This document shows positions 30,649-39,550 of a DNA stretch of 64,000 bases, in pieces. Every line of letters begins with the position of its first letter. Position 1 is the first letter of the stretch. Under the pieces are notes generated by a model, which ran no database searches, was not told the origin of the DNA, and saw only the letters and a list, made by a program, of their open reading frames with translations. Both the position numbers and the translations under genes were made by a program. Origin of the DNA: Oxalobacteraceae bacterium AB_14 (lineage in GTDB: Bacteria > Pseudomonadota > Gammaproteobacteria > Burkholderiales > Burkholderiaceae_D); the NCBI GenBank assembly GCA_000381565.1, contig KB906724.1:1662766-1726765 (forward strand). Reading direction: 5' to 3'.

Positions 30649-32742
30649 ATGGCGGTTACACTTAACCCTAATCTCCTGCTGGCCGTACCCTTGGCGCCGC
30701 TGGCCGGCGCCGCGATTGCGGGCTTGTTAGGAACTCAATTCTTCGGCAACGTCGTAGGTCGCAAGACCTCGCACACCGCGACCATCCTGGGCGTGCTGAT
30801 TGCCTTCATCCTGTCGGCGCTGACGCTGAACGACGTGGTCAACGGCGCCTACTACAACGGCACCGTCTACAACTGGATGACCGTGGCCGGTCTGAAGCTG
30901 GAAGTCGGCTTCCAGATCGACGCGTTGTCGGCGATGATGATGTGCGTGGTGACGTTCGTGTCGCTGATGGTGCACATCTACACCATCGGCTACATGGCGG
31001 AAGACGAAGGCTACAACCGCTTCTTCGCCTACATCTCGCTGTTCACGTTCTCGATGCTAATGCTGGTCATGGCGAACAACTTCCTGCAGCTGTTCTTCGG
31101 TTGGGAAGCGGTGGGCCTGGTTTCCTACCTGCTGATCGGTTTCTGGTACACCCGCCCAACGGCGATCGTGGCCAACATGAAGGCCTTCCTGGTCAACCGC
31201 GTCGGCGACTTCGGCTTCATCCTGGGTATCGGCCTGCTGCTGGCCTACGCCGGTTCGATGGACTACCAGGAAGTCTTCGCCAAGAAGGAACAGCTGATGT
31301 CGATGACCCTGCCGGGCACCGACTGGGCGCTGCTGACCGTCGCCTGTATCTGCCTGTTCATCGGCGCGATGGGCAAGTCGGCGCAGTTTCCGCTGCACGT
31401 CTGGCTGCCTGACTCGATGGAAGGCCCAACCCCGATTTCGGCACTGATCCACGCCGCGACCATGGTTACCGCCGGTATCTTCATGGTGACCCGCATGTCG
31501 CCGCTGTTCGAACTGTCGGACACCGCGCTGTCGTTCATCCTGGTCATCGGCTCGATCACCGCGCTGTTCATGGGCTTCCTGGGCATCATCCAGAACGACA
31601 TCAAGCGCGTCGTCGCTTACTCGACCCTGTCGCAGCTGGGCTACATGACCGTGGCGCTGGGTTCGTCCGCCTACTCGGTGGCCGTGTTCCACCTGATGAC
31701 CCACGCATTCTTCAAGGCGCTGCTGTTCCTGGGCGCCGGCTCGGTCATCATCGGCATGCACCACGACCAGGACATCCGCAACATGGGCGGCCTGCGCAAG
31801 TACATGCCTATCACCTGGATCACTTCCTTGCTGGGTTCCCTGGCGCTGATCGGCACGCCGTTCTTCGCCGGCTTCTACTCGAAGGATTCGATCATCGAAG
31901 CCGTCGCCGCGACCCATATCTGGGGCGCAGGCTTCGCCAACTTCTCGGTGCTGGCCGGCGTGTTCGTGACCGCCTTCTACTCGTTCCGCATGTACTTCCT
32001 GGTATTCCACGGCGAAGAGCGTTTCGGCAAGGCCCACGCGCATGACGACCATCATGCTCCGGCGGCCGCCCATGGCGCCCACGACGATGACCACGGTCAC
32101 GATGAGGAATCGCATGCCGATTCCGACGACCACGCCCACCACGGCCTGGCCCCAGGTCAGAAGCCGCATGAATCGCCATTCGTGGTCTGGTTCCCGCTGG
32201 CGATGCTGGCCATCCCGTCGGTCATCATCGGCTACCTGACCATCGGTCCCATGTTGTTCGGCGACTTCTTCAAAGGCGTGATCACCTTCGGTGAAAACCA
32301 TCCTGCGATGGAAGAACTGGCGCACGAGTTCCACGGCCCGATGGCGATGGCGCTGCACTCGCTGACCTCGCTGCCGCTGTGGCTGGCCATCTCCGGTGTC
32401 GCCTCGGCTTACTACTGCTATATGATCAATCCACGCGTACCGGCCTGGTTCTACGCCAAGTTCAAGTTCCTGCACACGCTGCTGGAGAACAAGTACTACC
32501 TGGACAAGTTCAACGAGGTGGTCTTTGCCGGCGGCGCGCGCATGATCGGCAACGGCCTGTGGAACATCGGCGACAAGACCCTGATCGACGGCTTGCTGGT
32601 CAACGGCAGCGCCAAAGTGGTGGCCTGGTTCTCGTCGCTGACCCGCCTGGCGCAGACTGGTTACATCTACCACTATGCGTTCGTCATGATCCTCGGCATT
32701 CTGGGGTTCCTGGTCTACTTCCTGCCGTTTTGGCACGCTTAA
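30649..32742 (+). CDS. nuoL: NADH-quinone oxidoreductase subunit L, with His-rich loop
   Basis: This 697-residue antiporter-like subunit sits at the far end of the membrane arm and carries the long lateral helix. Core signatures are NNFLQLFFGWEAVGLVSYLLIGFWY with the key glutamate, GAMGKSAQFPLHVWLPDSMEGPTP, and STLSQLGYMTVALG with the conserved lysine segment before it. An unusual insert of about 45 residues, near 461-505, is full of His and Asp (KAHAHDDHH, HDDDHGHDEESHADSDDHAHH). It lies between helices on a loop and could bind metal; it does not interrupt the frame. Confidence 0.97.
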   Translation: MAVTLNPNLLLAVPLAPLAGAAIAGLLGTQFFGNVVGRKTSHTATILGVLIAFILSALTLNDVVNGAYYNGTVYNWMTVAGLKLEVGFQIDALSAMMMCVVTFVSLMVHIYTIGYMAEDEGYNRFFAYISLFTFSMLMLVMANNFLQLFFGWEAVGLVSYLLIGFWYTRPTAIVANMKAFLVNRVGDFGFILGIGLLLAYAGSMDYQEVFAKKEQLMSMTLPGTDWALLTVACICLFIGAMGKSAQFPLHVWLPDSMEGPTPISALIHAATMVTAGIFMVTRMSPLFELSDTALSFILVIGSITALFMGFLGIIQNDIKRVVAYSTLSQLGYMTVALGSSAYSVAVFHLMTHAFFKALLFLGAGSVIIGMHHDQDIRNMGGLRKYMPITWITSLLGSLALIGTPFFAGFYSKDSIIEAVAATHIWGAGFANFSVLAGVFVTAFYSFRMYFLVFHGEERFGKAHAHDDHHAPAAAHGAHDDDHGHDEESHADSDDHAHHGLAPGQKPHESPFVVWFPLAMLAIPSVIIGYLTIGPMLFGDFFKGVITFGENHPAMEELAHEFHGPMAMALHSLTSLPLWLAISGVASAYYCYMINPRVPAWFYAKFKFLHTLLENKYYLDKFNEVVFAGGARMIGNGLWNIGDKTLIDGLLVNGSAKVVAWFSSLTRLAQTGYIYHYAFVMILGILGFLVYFLPFWHA

Positions 32743-32773
32743 TTAGCTGATACGCAAAGAGATAACGATAACC

Positions 32774-34276
32774 ATGATGCAGTCAATTACATCCTATCCT
32801 CCGTTCCTGAGCCTGGCGATCTGGCTCCCGATCCTGTTCGGCCTGATCGTGCTGGCCCTGGGCCGCGACTCCAATGCCGGCCTGGTCCGCGTTGGTTCGC
32901 TGATCGCTTCCATCATCAGCTTCGTGGCCACGCTGCCGCTGATCGTCCACTTCAACAACGCCGCCCACGGCATGCAGTTCGTCGAGAAGTCGCCGTGGAT
33001 CGAGCGCTTCAACATCTACTACTCGCTGGGCATCGACGGCCTGTCGCTGTGGTTCGTGCCGCTGACCGCCTTCATCACGGTGATCGTCGTGATCTCGGCC
33101 TGGCAGGTGATCCAGAAGCGCGTCGCCCAGTACATGGGCGCCTTCCTGATCCTGTCCGGCCTGATGATCGGCGTGTTCTGCGCCATGGACGGCCTGCTGT
33201 TCTACTTCTTCTTCGAAGCCACGCTGATCCCGATGTACATCATCATCGGTATCTGGGGCGGCGATAACCGCGTGTATGCGTCGTTCAAGTTCTTCCTGTA
33301 CACCTTCTTCGGTTCGCTGCTGACGCTGGTCGCCATCATCTACCTGTACAAGGTATCGGGCGGCAGCTTCGACATCCTGATGTGGCACAAGATCGCCCTG
33401 ACGATGAAAGAGCAGATCTTCATCTTCATCGCCTTCTTCATGGCCTTCGCCGTCAAGGTGCCGATGTTCCCGGTCCACACCTGGCTGCCGGACGTCCACG
33501 TGGAAGCGCCTACCGGCGGTTCCGCCGTGCTGGCCGCGATCATGCTGAAGCTGGGCGCTTACGGCTTCCTGCGTTTCTCGCTGCCTATCGTGCCGGATGC
33601 GTCGCACTACATGGCGCCGTTCGTCATCACCCTGTCGCTGATCGCCGTGGTCTACATCGGCCTGGTCGCGCTGGTCCAGAAGGACATGAAAAAACTGGTC
33701 GCCTATTCGTCGATCGCGCACATGGGCTTCGTCACCCTGGGCTTCTTCATCTTCAATAACATGGGCATCCAGGGCGCCATCGCCCAAATGATCTCGCACG
33801 GCTTCATCTCCGGCGCGATGTTCCTGTGCATCGGCGTGCTGTACGACCAGGCGCACTCGCGCCAGATCGCCGACTACGGCGGTGTCGTCAACAAGATGCC
33901 GAAGTTCGCCGCGCTGTTCATCTTCTTCTCGATGGCCAACTGCGGTCTGCCGGCGACTTCCGGCTTCGTCGGCGAGTTCATGGTGATCCTGGGCGCCACC
34001 CAGTTCAATTTCTGGATCGGCCTGCTGGCCGCGACCGCGCTGATCCTGGGCGCCGCCTACTCGCTGTGGATGGCCAAGCGCGTCATCTTCGGCAAGGTCG
34101 CCAACCACCATGTGGCTGAACTGGTCGACATCAACGGCCGCGAATTCCTGATGCTGGGCATACTGGCGGTCGCTGTTCTGTTCATGGGCCTGTACCCAGC
34201 GCCATTCACCGACACGATGCAAACCTCGGTTGCAGACCTGCTGGCGCACGTTGCACACAGCAAGCTGCCTTACTGA
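32774..34276 (+). CDS. nuoM: NADH-quinone oxidoreductase subunit M
   Basis: The second antiporter-like membrane subunit, 500 residues and about 14 helices. The proton-channel signature FYFFFEATLIPMYIIIGIWGG includes the conserved glutamate, and MFPVHTWLPDVHVEAPTGGSAVLAAIMLKLG includes the channel lysine region. LVAYSSIAHMGFVTLG is also typical. Length is normal. It starts 31 bases after nuoL and ends 16 bases before nuoN. Confidence 0.98.
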   Translation: MMQSITSYPPFLSLAIWLPILFGLIVLALGRDSNAGLVRVGSLIASIISFVATLPLIVHFNNAAHGMQFVEKSPWIERFNIYYSLGIDGLSLWFVPLTAFITVIVVISAWQVIQKRVAQYMGAFLILSGLMIGVFCAMDGLLFYFFFEATLIPMYIIIGIWGGDNRVYASFKFFLYTFFGSLLTLVAIIYLYKVSGGSFDILMWHKIALTMKEQIFIFIAFFMAFAVKVPMFPVHTWLPDVHVEAPTGGSAVLAAIMLKLGAYGFLRFSLPIVPDASHYMAPFVITLSLIAVVYIGLVALVQKDMKKLVAYSSIAHMGFVTLGFFIFNNMGIQGAIAQMISHGFISGAMFLCIGVLYDQAHSRQIADYGGVVNKMPKFAALFIFFSMANCGLPATSGFVGEFMVILGATQFNFWIGLLAATALILGAAYSLWMAKRVIFGKVANHHVAELVDINGREFLMLGILAVAVLFMGLYPAPFTDTMQTSVADLLAHVAHSKLPY

Positions 34277-34292
34277 AAACGGAAACACATAA

Positions 34293-35798
34293 ATGACTAC
34301 TCCACTTCCACAAACAGTTATCGACATGGTGCCGGTGTCCGCGGAAATCGCTCTGCTGGTCGGCACCTGCGCGATCCTGTTGATCGATATGTTCCTGTCG
34401 CAGGGTAAGCGCTCGGTGACCTACGCGCTGTCGCTGCTGACGCTGCTGGTCTGCGCCGCCCTGAGCTACCACGACTTCACGGCCGGCACCACGGTCTACA
34501 CCTTCAACGGCATGTTCGTGTCCGACCCGATGTCGAACCTGCTCAAGCTGTTCACCTACCTGGCGGTCGGCCTGACCCTGGTCTACTCGCGCCAATACGC
34601 CGACGACCGCGGCATGTTGAGCGGTAACCTGGGCGGCGAGTTCTACGTGCTGGCGCTGTTCGCCACGCTGGGCCAGATGGTCATGATTTCCGGCTCCAAC
34701 TTCCTGTCCGTGTACCTGGGCGTGGAACTGATGTCGCTGTCGCTGTACGCGCTGGTGGCGATCCGCCGCGACAACCACAAGGCCACCGAAGCCGCGATGA
34801 AGTACTTCATCCTGGGCGCGCTGGCTTCCGGTTTCCTGTTGTACGGTATCTCGATGCTGTACGGCGCGACCGGCACGCTGGACATCGCCAAGGTGGCGAC
34901 CGCTGTCGCAGCGGGCACCATCAAGCCGACCATCCTGGTGTTCGGCCTGGTGTTCCTGGTCGCCGGCCTGGCGTTCAAGCTGGGCGCGGTACCGTTCCAC
35001 ATGTGGGTGCCGGACGTGTATGAAGGTTCGCCAACCGCGGTGACCCTGCTGCTGGGCGGCGCACCGAAGATCGCCACCTTCGCGATCTGCATCCGCCTGC
35101 TGGTGGAAGGCCTGCTGCCGATGGCATTCGACTGGCAACAGATGCTGATGGTGCTGGCGGTAATGTCGCTGGCCATCGGCAACCTGACCGCGATCGCGCA
35201 GACCAACCTGAAGCGCATGCTGGCTTACTCCACCATCGCGCAAATGGGCTTCGTGCTGCTTGGCCTGCTCGCTGGCGTGGCCGGCACCACCGACCGTACC
35301 GGCGCCGCCGCCGCCTACAGCGCCGCGATGTACTACACCATCACCTACGTGCTGACCACCATCGGCAGCTTCGGCGTGTTGATGCTGTTGTCGCGCTCCG
35401 GCTTCGAAGCGGAGAACCTGGCCGACTTCAAGGGCCTGAGCAAGCGTAACGGCTGGTTCGCGGCTGTGATGTCGATCCTGCTGTTCTCGCTGGCCGGCGT
35501 GCCGCCGATGATGGGCTTTGCCGCCAAGTTCTCGGTGCTGACCGCGGTGCTGGGCACCGGCCAGATCTGGTTGACCGTCGTGGCGGTGATGTTCTCGCTG
35601 ATCGGCGCGTTCTACTACCTGCGCGTGGTCAAGATGATGTGGTTCGATGAGCCGACCGACACTGCGCCGATCGTGGCCAAGGGCGACATGAGCTTCGCAC
35701 TGAGCCTGAACGGCGTCGCCATCCTGGCACTGGGCTTGCTGCCAGGTCCGCTGCTGGCGGCCTGCCTGAAAGCCATCACCATGACGCTGAACACCTGA
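34293..35798 (+). CDS. nuoN: NADH-quinone oxidoreductase subunit N
   Basis: The third antiporter-like subunit, 501 residues, completes the membrane arm. Visible signatures are [22 protein letters not shown] with the helix-5 glutamate, [24 protein letters not shown], and [20 protein letters not shown]. It is the last canonical nuo gene. Its stop shares one base with the ATG of the next gene (TGATG), so the DUF2818 protein is made from the same message. Confidence 0.98.
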   Translation: MTTPLPQTVIDMVPVSAEIALLVGTCAILLIDMFLSQGKRSVTYALSLLTLLVCAALSYHDFTAGTTVYTFNGMFVSDPMSNLLKLFTYLAVGLTLVYSRQYADDRGMLSGNLGGEFYVLALFATLGQMVMISGSNFLSVYLGVELMSLSLYALVAIRRDNHKATEAAMKYFILGALASGFLLYGISMLYGATGTLDIAKVATAVAAGTIKPTILVFGLVFLVAGLAFKLGAVPFHMWVPDVYEGSPTAVTLLLGGAPKIATFAICIRLLVEGLLPMAFDWQQMLMVLAVMSLAIGNLTAIAQTNLKRMLAYSTIAQMGFVLLGLLAGVAGTTDRTGAAAAYSAAMYYTITYVLTTIGSFGVLMLLSRSGFEAENLADFKGLSKRNGWFAAVMSILLFSLAGVPPMMGFAAKFSVLTAVLGTGQIWLTVVAVMFSLIGAFYYLRVVKMMWFDEPTDTAPIVAKGDMSFALSLNGVAILALGLLPGPLLAACLKAITMTLNT

Positions 35799-36103
35799 TG
35801 GATGTTTCCGTCGCAAGCTGGTTGGTGATCGCCGCTGCACTGGTGGCCGCCAACCTGCCGTTTTTCAATGACAAAGTATTCGCACTGGTGGCCGTCAAGT
35901 GGCCCCGCAAGCCGCTGTACGTGCGGCTGGCGGAAATGGCGGTGCTGTACTTTGTCGTTGGCGGCATCGGCTTCGCCCTCGAAGCGCAGATCGGCAACCG
36001 CTTCCCGCAGACGTGGGAATTCTACGCAATCGCCGCCTGCATCTTCCTCGTCCTGGGCTTCCCGGGATTCATTGTCCGCTACCTGCGCAAGCGTCACGGC
36101 TGA
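35798..36103 (+). CDS. DUF2818 family inner-membrane protein
   Basis: This 101-residue protein has three membrane helices (VASWLVIAAALVAANLPFF, LAEMAVLYFVVGGIGFAL, FYAIAACIFLVLGFPGFIVRYL). It belongs to the DUF2818 family, which I know as a regular neighbour of nuoN in betaproteobacteria. The one-base overlap with nuoN suggests coupled translation. The sequence NLPFF near the first helix is conserved in the family. A part in complex I assembly or stability is a reasonable guess from position only; no catalytic residues are evident. Confidence 0.88.
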   Translation: MDVSVASWLVIAAALVAANLPFFNDKVFALVAVKWPRKPLYVRLAEMAVLYFVVGGIGFALEAQIGNRFPQTWEFYAIAACIFLVLGFPGFIVRYLRKRHG

Positions 36104-36136
36104 TACACTATCGTTCTTCAACGACGTGGAGCAGGC

Positions 36137-36691
36137 ATGGACAAGCATCTCAAAGAAACCCGTATCGACGGTGAACTGGTCTACAACGGCCACTTCCTCA
36201 AAGTCCAACGCGACACGATCGCTCTCCCTGACGGCAAACACACCGCGCGCGAATATGTGCTGCACCCTGGCGCCGTGGTGATCTTGCCGCTGCTGGACGA
36301 CGGCACCGTGCTGATGGAGCGTCAGTACCGCTATCCGCTGCATCAGGTGTTCATCGAATTCCCTGCCGGGAAAATCGACCATAACGAGGACCCGCTGGCC
36401 AGCGCCAAGCGTGAACTGGAAGAAGAAACCGGCTATACCGCCAGTGAGTGGCAGTTCGTCAGCACCATCCACAACGCTATCGCCTATTCTGACGAGCACC
36501 TGGACCTATACCTGGCGCGCGGCCTCAAAGCTGGCCCGCAGAAGCTGGACGAAGGCGAGTTCCTCGAAACCTTCACCGCCACCATCGACGAGCTGCTGCA
36601 ATGGGTGCGCGAAGGGAAAATCACCGACGTCAAAACCGTCATCGGCATTTTCTGGCTGGACAAGCTGCGCGCGGGCGACTGGACGCTATGA
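36137..36691 (+). CDS. NUDIX hydrolase, ADP-ribose pyrophosphatase type
   Basis: The 184-residue cytosolic enzyme contains a complete Nudix box, GKIDHNEDPLASAKRELEEE followed by TGY, matching GX5EX7REUXEEXGU. The N-terminal strands (VQRDTIALPDGKHTAREYVLHPGAVVILPLLDDG) and the RQYRYPLHQVFIEFPAGK segment are typical of ADP-ribose pyrophosphatases that cleave ADP-ribose to AMP and ribose 5-phosphate. It starts 33 bases after DUF2818 and its stop overlaps the next start. The exact nucleotide substrate is inferred from the family. Confidence 0.92.
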   Translation: MDKHLKETRIDGELVYNGHFLKVQRDTIALPDGKHTAREYVLHPGAVVILPLLDDGTVLMERQYRYPLHQVFIEFPAGKIDHNEDPLASAKRELEEETGYTASEWQFVSTIHNAIAYSDEHLDLYLARGLKAGPQKLDEGEFLETFTATIDELLQWVREGKITDVKTVIGIFWLDKLRAGDWTL

Positions 36692-37386
36692 AGCGCGTCA
36701 TCCTCCTCGGTATTGGTTTCGGCCTGCTGGCCAGCGGCACGGCAAGCGCCGCCGCGCAGCGCACGCCGTTCCAGATCCGCTGCGAGGATACGATCGCGAA
36801 GACGGTGTCGGTGCTGTCGGCCAAGCAGAACGGCTACACCATCAACAACCAGCTGCCATACCGCGCATTGACCGCGAAGTACGGCAGCATCGATAACAAG
36901 ATGGTGACGCTCGGCCTGACCGTGACCAAGGGCCAGTACTCGGTGGACCTGGGCGGCCAGGTTTTGCAGGACCCGGTCAGCGGCTACGAGTGCATCGCGC
37001 CGCGCGTGGAATTGAAGCTGAATTATTCGCCGGTGCTGATCTATGTCGGCAACGAGTTCGCGCCGGGAAGTTGCGGGTACACGGCGATCCTCGAACACGA
37101 ACAGCGTCATATGCAGGCGTATATGGAAAACCTGGCGCGCGTGGAGCAGGTGGTGCGCGACGCCTTGAACAAGCGCTTCGAAGCCAAGCCGCTGTATGCG
37201 CCGTCCGGCACCGCGATGTCGGCGCTGGAGCACGAGATCAACGGCAGCTGGTTCCCGTTCATCCGGGATGAATTTGACAAGGGCAAAGCGAAGCAGGCGC
37301 AGATCGACTCGCCGGAAGAATACGCCCGTCTCGGCAAGGTTTGCGACGGCGAGATCGGCGCGATCCTGCTGCGCCGCCATAAATAA
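36688..37386 (+). CDS. Exported protein with an HExxH motif, unknown function
   Basis: A 232-residue protein starting in the ATGA overlap with the NUDIX gene. Residues 1-23 form a signal peptide (VILLGIGFGLLASGTASAAA). The second half has AILEHEQRHMQAYMENLARV, which contains HEQRH, a possible zinc-binding HExxH helix. A second EHEINGSWFPF segment follows about 55 residues later and could supply the third ligand. Two cysteine pairs (RCEDT..., YECIAP, GSCGY) suggest disulfides in the periplasm. A zincin-like peptidase is plausible but the overall family is not recognised with certainty. Confidence 0.7.
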   Translation: MKRVILLGIGFGLLASGTASAAAQRTPFQIRCEDTIAKTVSVLSAKQNGYTINNQLPYRALTAKYGSIDNKMVTLGLTVTKGQYSVDLGGQVLQDPVSGYECIAPRVELKLNYSPVLIYVGNEFAPGSCGYTAILEHEQRHMQAYMENLARVEQVVRDALNKRFEAKPLYAPSGTAMSALEHEINGSWFPFIRDEFDKGKAKQAQIDSPEEYARLGKVCDGEIGAILLRRHK

Positions 37387-37395
37387 TTGAACACT

Positions 37396-38109
37396 ATGAC
37401 CGCATCCCGACACATACCGCGCTACTTTGCGCTGCTGCCCGCCGCCGGCGTTGGCGCGCGCATGGCTGCGGACGGCCCCAAACAATACCTGACTGTGGGC
37501 GGCAAGCCGATGCTGCGCCACGCGGTGGACGCCTTTCGCGCCAGCGACCTGGTGGTGCATACCTACGTGGTGGTCAGCGCGGCCGACGGCCAGATCGACG
37601 GCGTGCTGCCGGCGGACCTTGAAGGCGTGACGGTGCTGCGCTGCGGCGGCGCCACCCGCATGGACACGGTGCTCAACGCGCTGCGCGAGCTGCAAGGCGT
37701 GGTCGCCGACGGCGACATGATCATGGTGCACGACGCCGCGCGTCCCGGCCTGACGCCGGCGCTGATCGCCAAGCTGATAGACGGCGTGGGCGATGATGCC
37801 GCCGGCGGCCTGCTGGCGCTGCCGGTGGTGGACACGGTCAAGCGCGCGACCGGCGTGCTGCCGGTGGCCGCGACGACGGTGCCGCGCAACGGCCTGTGGC
37901 TGGCGCAGACGCCGCAGATGTTCAGCTACGCGCTGTTGCTGCGCGCCCTGGGCAGCGCGCCTGACGCCAACGCCATCACCGACGACGCCAGCGCCGTCGA
38001 GATGCTGGGCCTGTCGCCGCGGCTGATCGAAGGCCATCCACGCAATTTGAAAGTCACGCTGCCGGCCGACATCCGCATCGCGGAAATGTACCTGGCCGCC
38101 GGCGAATAA
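37396..38109 (+). CDS. ispD: 2-C-methyl-D-erythritol 4-phosphate cytidylyltransferase
   Basis: IspD transfers CMP from CTP to methylerythritol phosphate, the third step of the non-mevalonate isoprenoid pathway. The 237-residue protein shows the CTP-binding [20 protein letters not shown], the [12 protein letters not shown] segment, [11 protein letters not shown], and the C-terminal ITDDASAVE and [15 protein letters not shown] chose ATG 37396 ([18 protein letters not shown]); an in-frame TTG nine bases earlier is possible. ispF follows 14 bases later, the usual pairing. Confidence 0.97.
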   Translation: MTASRHIPRYFALLPAAGVGARMAADGPKQYLTVGGKPMLRHAVDAFRASDLVVHTYVVVSAADGQIDGVLPADLEGVTVLRCGGATRMDTVLNALRELQGVVADGDMIMVHDAARPGLTPALIAKLIDGVGDDAAGGLLALPVVDTVKRATGVLPVAATTVPRNGLWLAQTPQMFSYALLLRALGSAPDANAITDDASAVEMLGLSPRLIEGHPRNLKVTLPADIRIAEMYLAAGE

Positions 38110-38123
38110 CACAGGATAGAAAA

Positions 38124-38612
38124 ATGACCAAACTCCCATTCCGCATCGGCCAGGGCTACGATTGCCACGCACTGGTGGAAGGCCGCAAGCTGATTATCGG
38201 CGGCGTCGACATCCCGCACCATGTGGGCTTGCTGGGCCACTCGGACGCCGACGTGCTGCTGCATGCGATCACCGATTCGCTGCTGGGCGCCGCGGCGCTG
38301 GGCGACATCGGCAAGCATTTTCCGGATACCGATCCGCAGTTCGAGGGAGCCGATTCGCGCACCTTGTTGAAGGAGGCCGCGCGGCGCGTGGCGGCCACCG
38401 GCTACAGCATCGGCAACATCGACGCGACCATCATCGCGCAGCGGCCGAAGATGGCGCCGCACATCGCCAGCATGTGCGCCAACATCGCGGAGGATCTGGG
38501 CGTGGCGGTCGGCCAGGTCAACATCAAGGCCAAGACCAACGAGAAGCTGGGTTACCTGGGCAGGGAAGAGGGCATCGCGGCCGAATCCATCGCCTTGCTG
38601 ATTGCGTCGTAG
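38124..38612 (+). CDS. ispF: 2-C-methyl-D-erythritol 2,4-cyclodiphosphate synthase
   Basis: IspF cyclises the CDP-methylerythritol phosphate product with loss of CMP. The 162-residue protein has the zinc-binding residues in GQGYDCHAL and [22 protein letters not shown], the loop [10 protein letters not shown], and the C-terminal [24 protein letters not shown]. It forms trimers with active sites at the interfaces. It sits directly after ispD and is the last gene before a long inverted repeat. Confidence 0.98.
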   Translation: MTKLPFRIGQGYDCHALVEGRKLIIGGVDIPHHVGLLGHSDADVLLHAITDSLLGAAALGDIGKHFPDTDPQFEGADSRTLLKEAARRVAATGYSIGNIDATIIAQRPKMAPHIASMCANIAEDLGVAVGQVNIKAKTNEKLGYLGREEGIAAESIALLIAS

Positions 38613-38613
38613 T

Positions 38614-38654
38614 TGCCAGGCACAGGACATCGTTTCGATATCCTGTGCCTGGCA
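38614..38654. repeat. Long inverted repeat between convergent ispF and SDR genes
   Basis: TGCCAGGCACAGGACATCG (38614-38632) faces CGATATCCTGTGCCTGGCA (38636-38654) with a three-base loop; 18 of 19 positions pair. There is no T-run on either side, so a classical intrinsic terminator is not supported. The GTGCC(T/A)GGCAC core resembles short dispersed repeats common between genes in Oxalobacteraceae. It may still block read-through between the two convergent genes. Confidence 0.75.
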
Positions 38655-38671
38655 CTCTCAAGCATCCTCGA

Positions 38672-39442
38672 TTAGATCAATAGTGCGCCGCCATCGACGA
38701 CGTGGGTCTGGCCGGTGGCGTAGCCGCTGCTCATCAGGAACAGATAGGCGGCGGCGACATCTTCCGCCGACCCCACGCGGCCGACCAGCAGCGCCTCGCT
38801 GACGTCGGCAAACAACTGCTCGCGCTGCGCTTGCGGCATGTCCGCCCACAGATTCGTCGCGATCACTCCCGGCGCTACCGCATTGACCCGCAGAGGCGCC
38901 AATTCCACCGCCAGCGCCCGCGTCAATGCCTCCACCGCGCCACACACGCTGGACATCAGCGACCATCCGGTCTGCGGACGCGCCGAAGCGATGCCGGTCG
39001 TGAAGGTGATCGAGCCACCCGCCCGGATATGGCGCGCGCCGTATTTGGCCGCCGCCAGCGCACCCCAGTAGCGCAAGTCAAACACCGAGCGCGCCGCCGC
39101 CAGGTCGACGCCGGTCAAGGCGCCGATCGTGAGCGCGTCGCCCGCCGTGAAAACCAGGTGATCGAACTCGCCCGCGGTGGCAAAGAAGCGCTCGATGGCC
39201 GATTCATCGTGCAGATCCAGCGCGCAGCCCTGCGCCTTGCTGCCGAGGTACACCAGCGCTTTCTCGACGCGCGAGATCTGGCTCGACACCACCAGCACCT
39301 CCGCCTGCTCGCGCAGGGCTTCGCGCGCCACCGCCAGCCCGATCCCCGAAGAGGCGCCGAGCACGATCACTCGCTGCCCGCGCAAGCGGCCGCTCGTGCC
39401 TGCGCCGCCGTCTGATTTAATACCGTTCGTTGCATACATCAT
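38672..39442 (-). CDS. SDR-family protein lacking the usual Tyr/Lys catalytic pair
   Basis: This 256-residue protein has the Rossmann nucleotide-binding motif VIVLGASSGIGLAVA and the SDR C-terminal pattern VNAVAPGVIATNLW and YATGQTHVVDGGALL. At the place where active enzymes carry YxxxK, aligned on the following GAxEALTRALAVELAP, this protein has M-S-S-V-C, so both catalytic residues are replaced. The NNAG strand is also altered (VFTAGDAL). It begins with MM after GGGAG, divergent from a LysR gene that probably regulates it. It may be a binding or regulatory SDR, or use another mechanism. Confidence 0.85.
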   Translation of the reverse strand: MMYATNGIKSDGGAGTSGRLRGQRVIVLGASSGIGLAVAREALREQAEVLVVSSQISRVEKALVYLGSKAQGCALDLHDESAIERFFATAGEFDHLVFTAGDALTIGALTGVDLAAARSVFDLRYWGALAAAKYGARHIRAGGSITFTTGIASARPQTGWSLMSSVCGAVEALTRALAVELAPLRVNAVAPGVIATNLWADMPQAQREQLFADVSEALLVGRVGSAEDVAAAYLFLMSSGYATGQTHVVDGGALLI

Positions 39443-39550
39443 GTTCTCCCTGAGTGAGACGGAAAGTCCGCATGCAAGAATTTTGATGCAAAACTAGCTA
39501 TACTCCGATAGCATGGAACTCATATCATTCATGACAAATCGGCATACTTC
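39443..39550. promoter_or_regulatory. Divergent SDR/LysR control region
   Basis: The 108-base gap contains ATGCAAGA...TTTTGATGCAAAA near 39471-39493, a spaced repeat of ATGCAA that could be a LysR site. TATACT at 39499-39504 could be a -10 box for the LysR gene. The exact operator is not established. Confidence 0.4.

Noticed and set aside
32030..32165. His-rich part of NuoL as a frameshift artefact
   Set aside because: The frame continues cleanly into the conserved C-terminal NuoL helices, so the insert is genuine coding sequence.
31057..32736. Long minus-strand open frame opposite nuoL
   Set aside because: Composition is Arg/His/Gln/Asp-rich with no recognisable domain; nuoL on the plus strand is certain.
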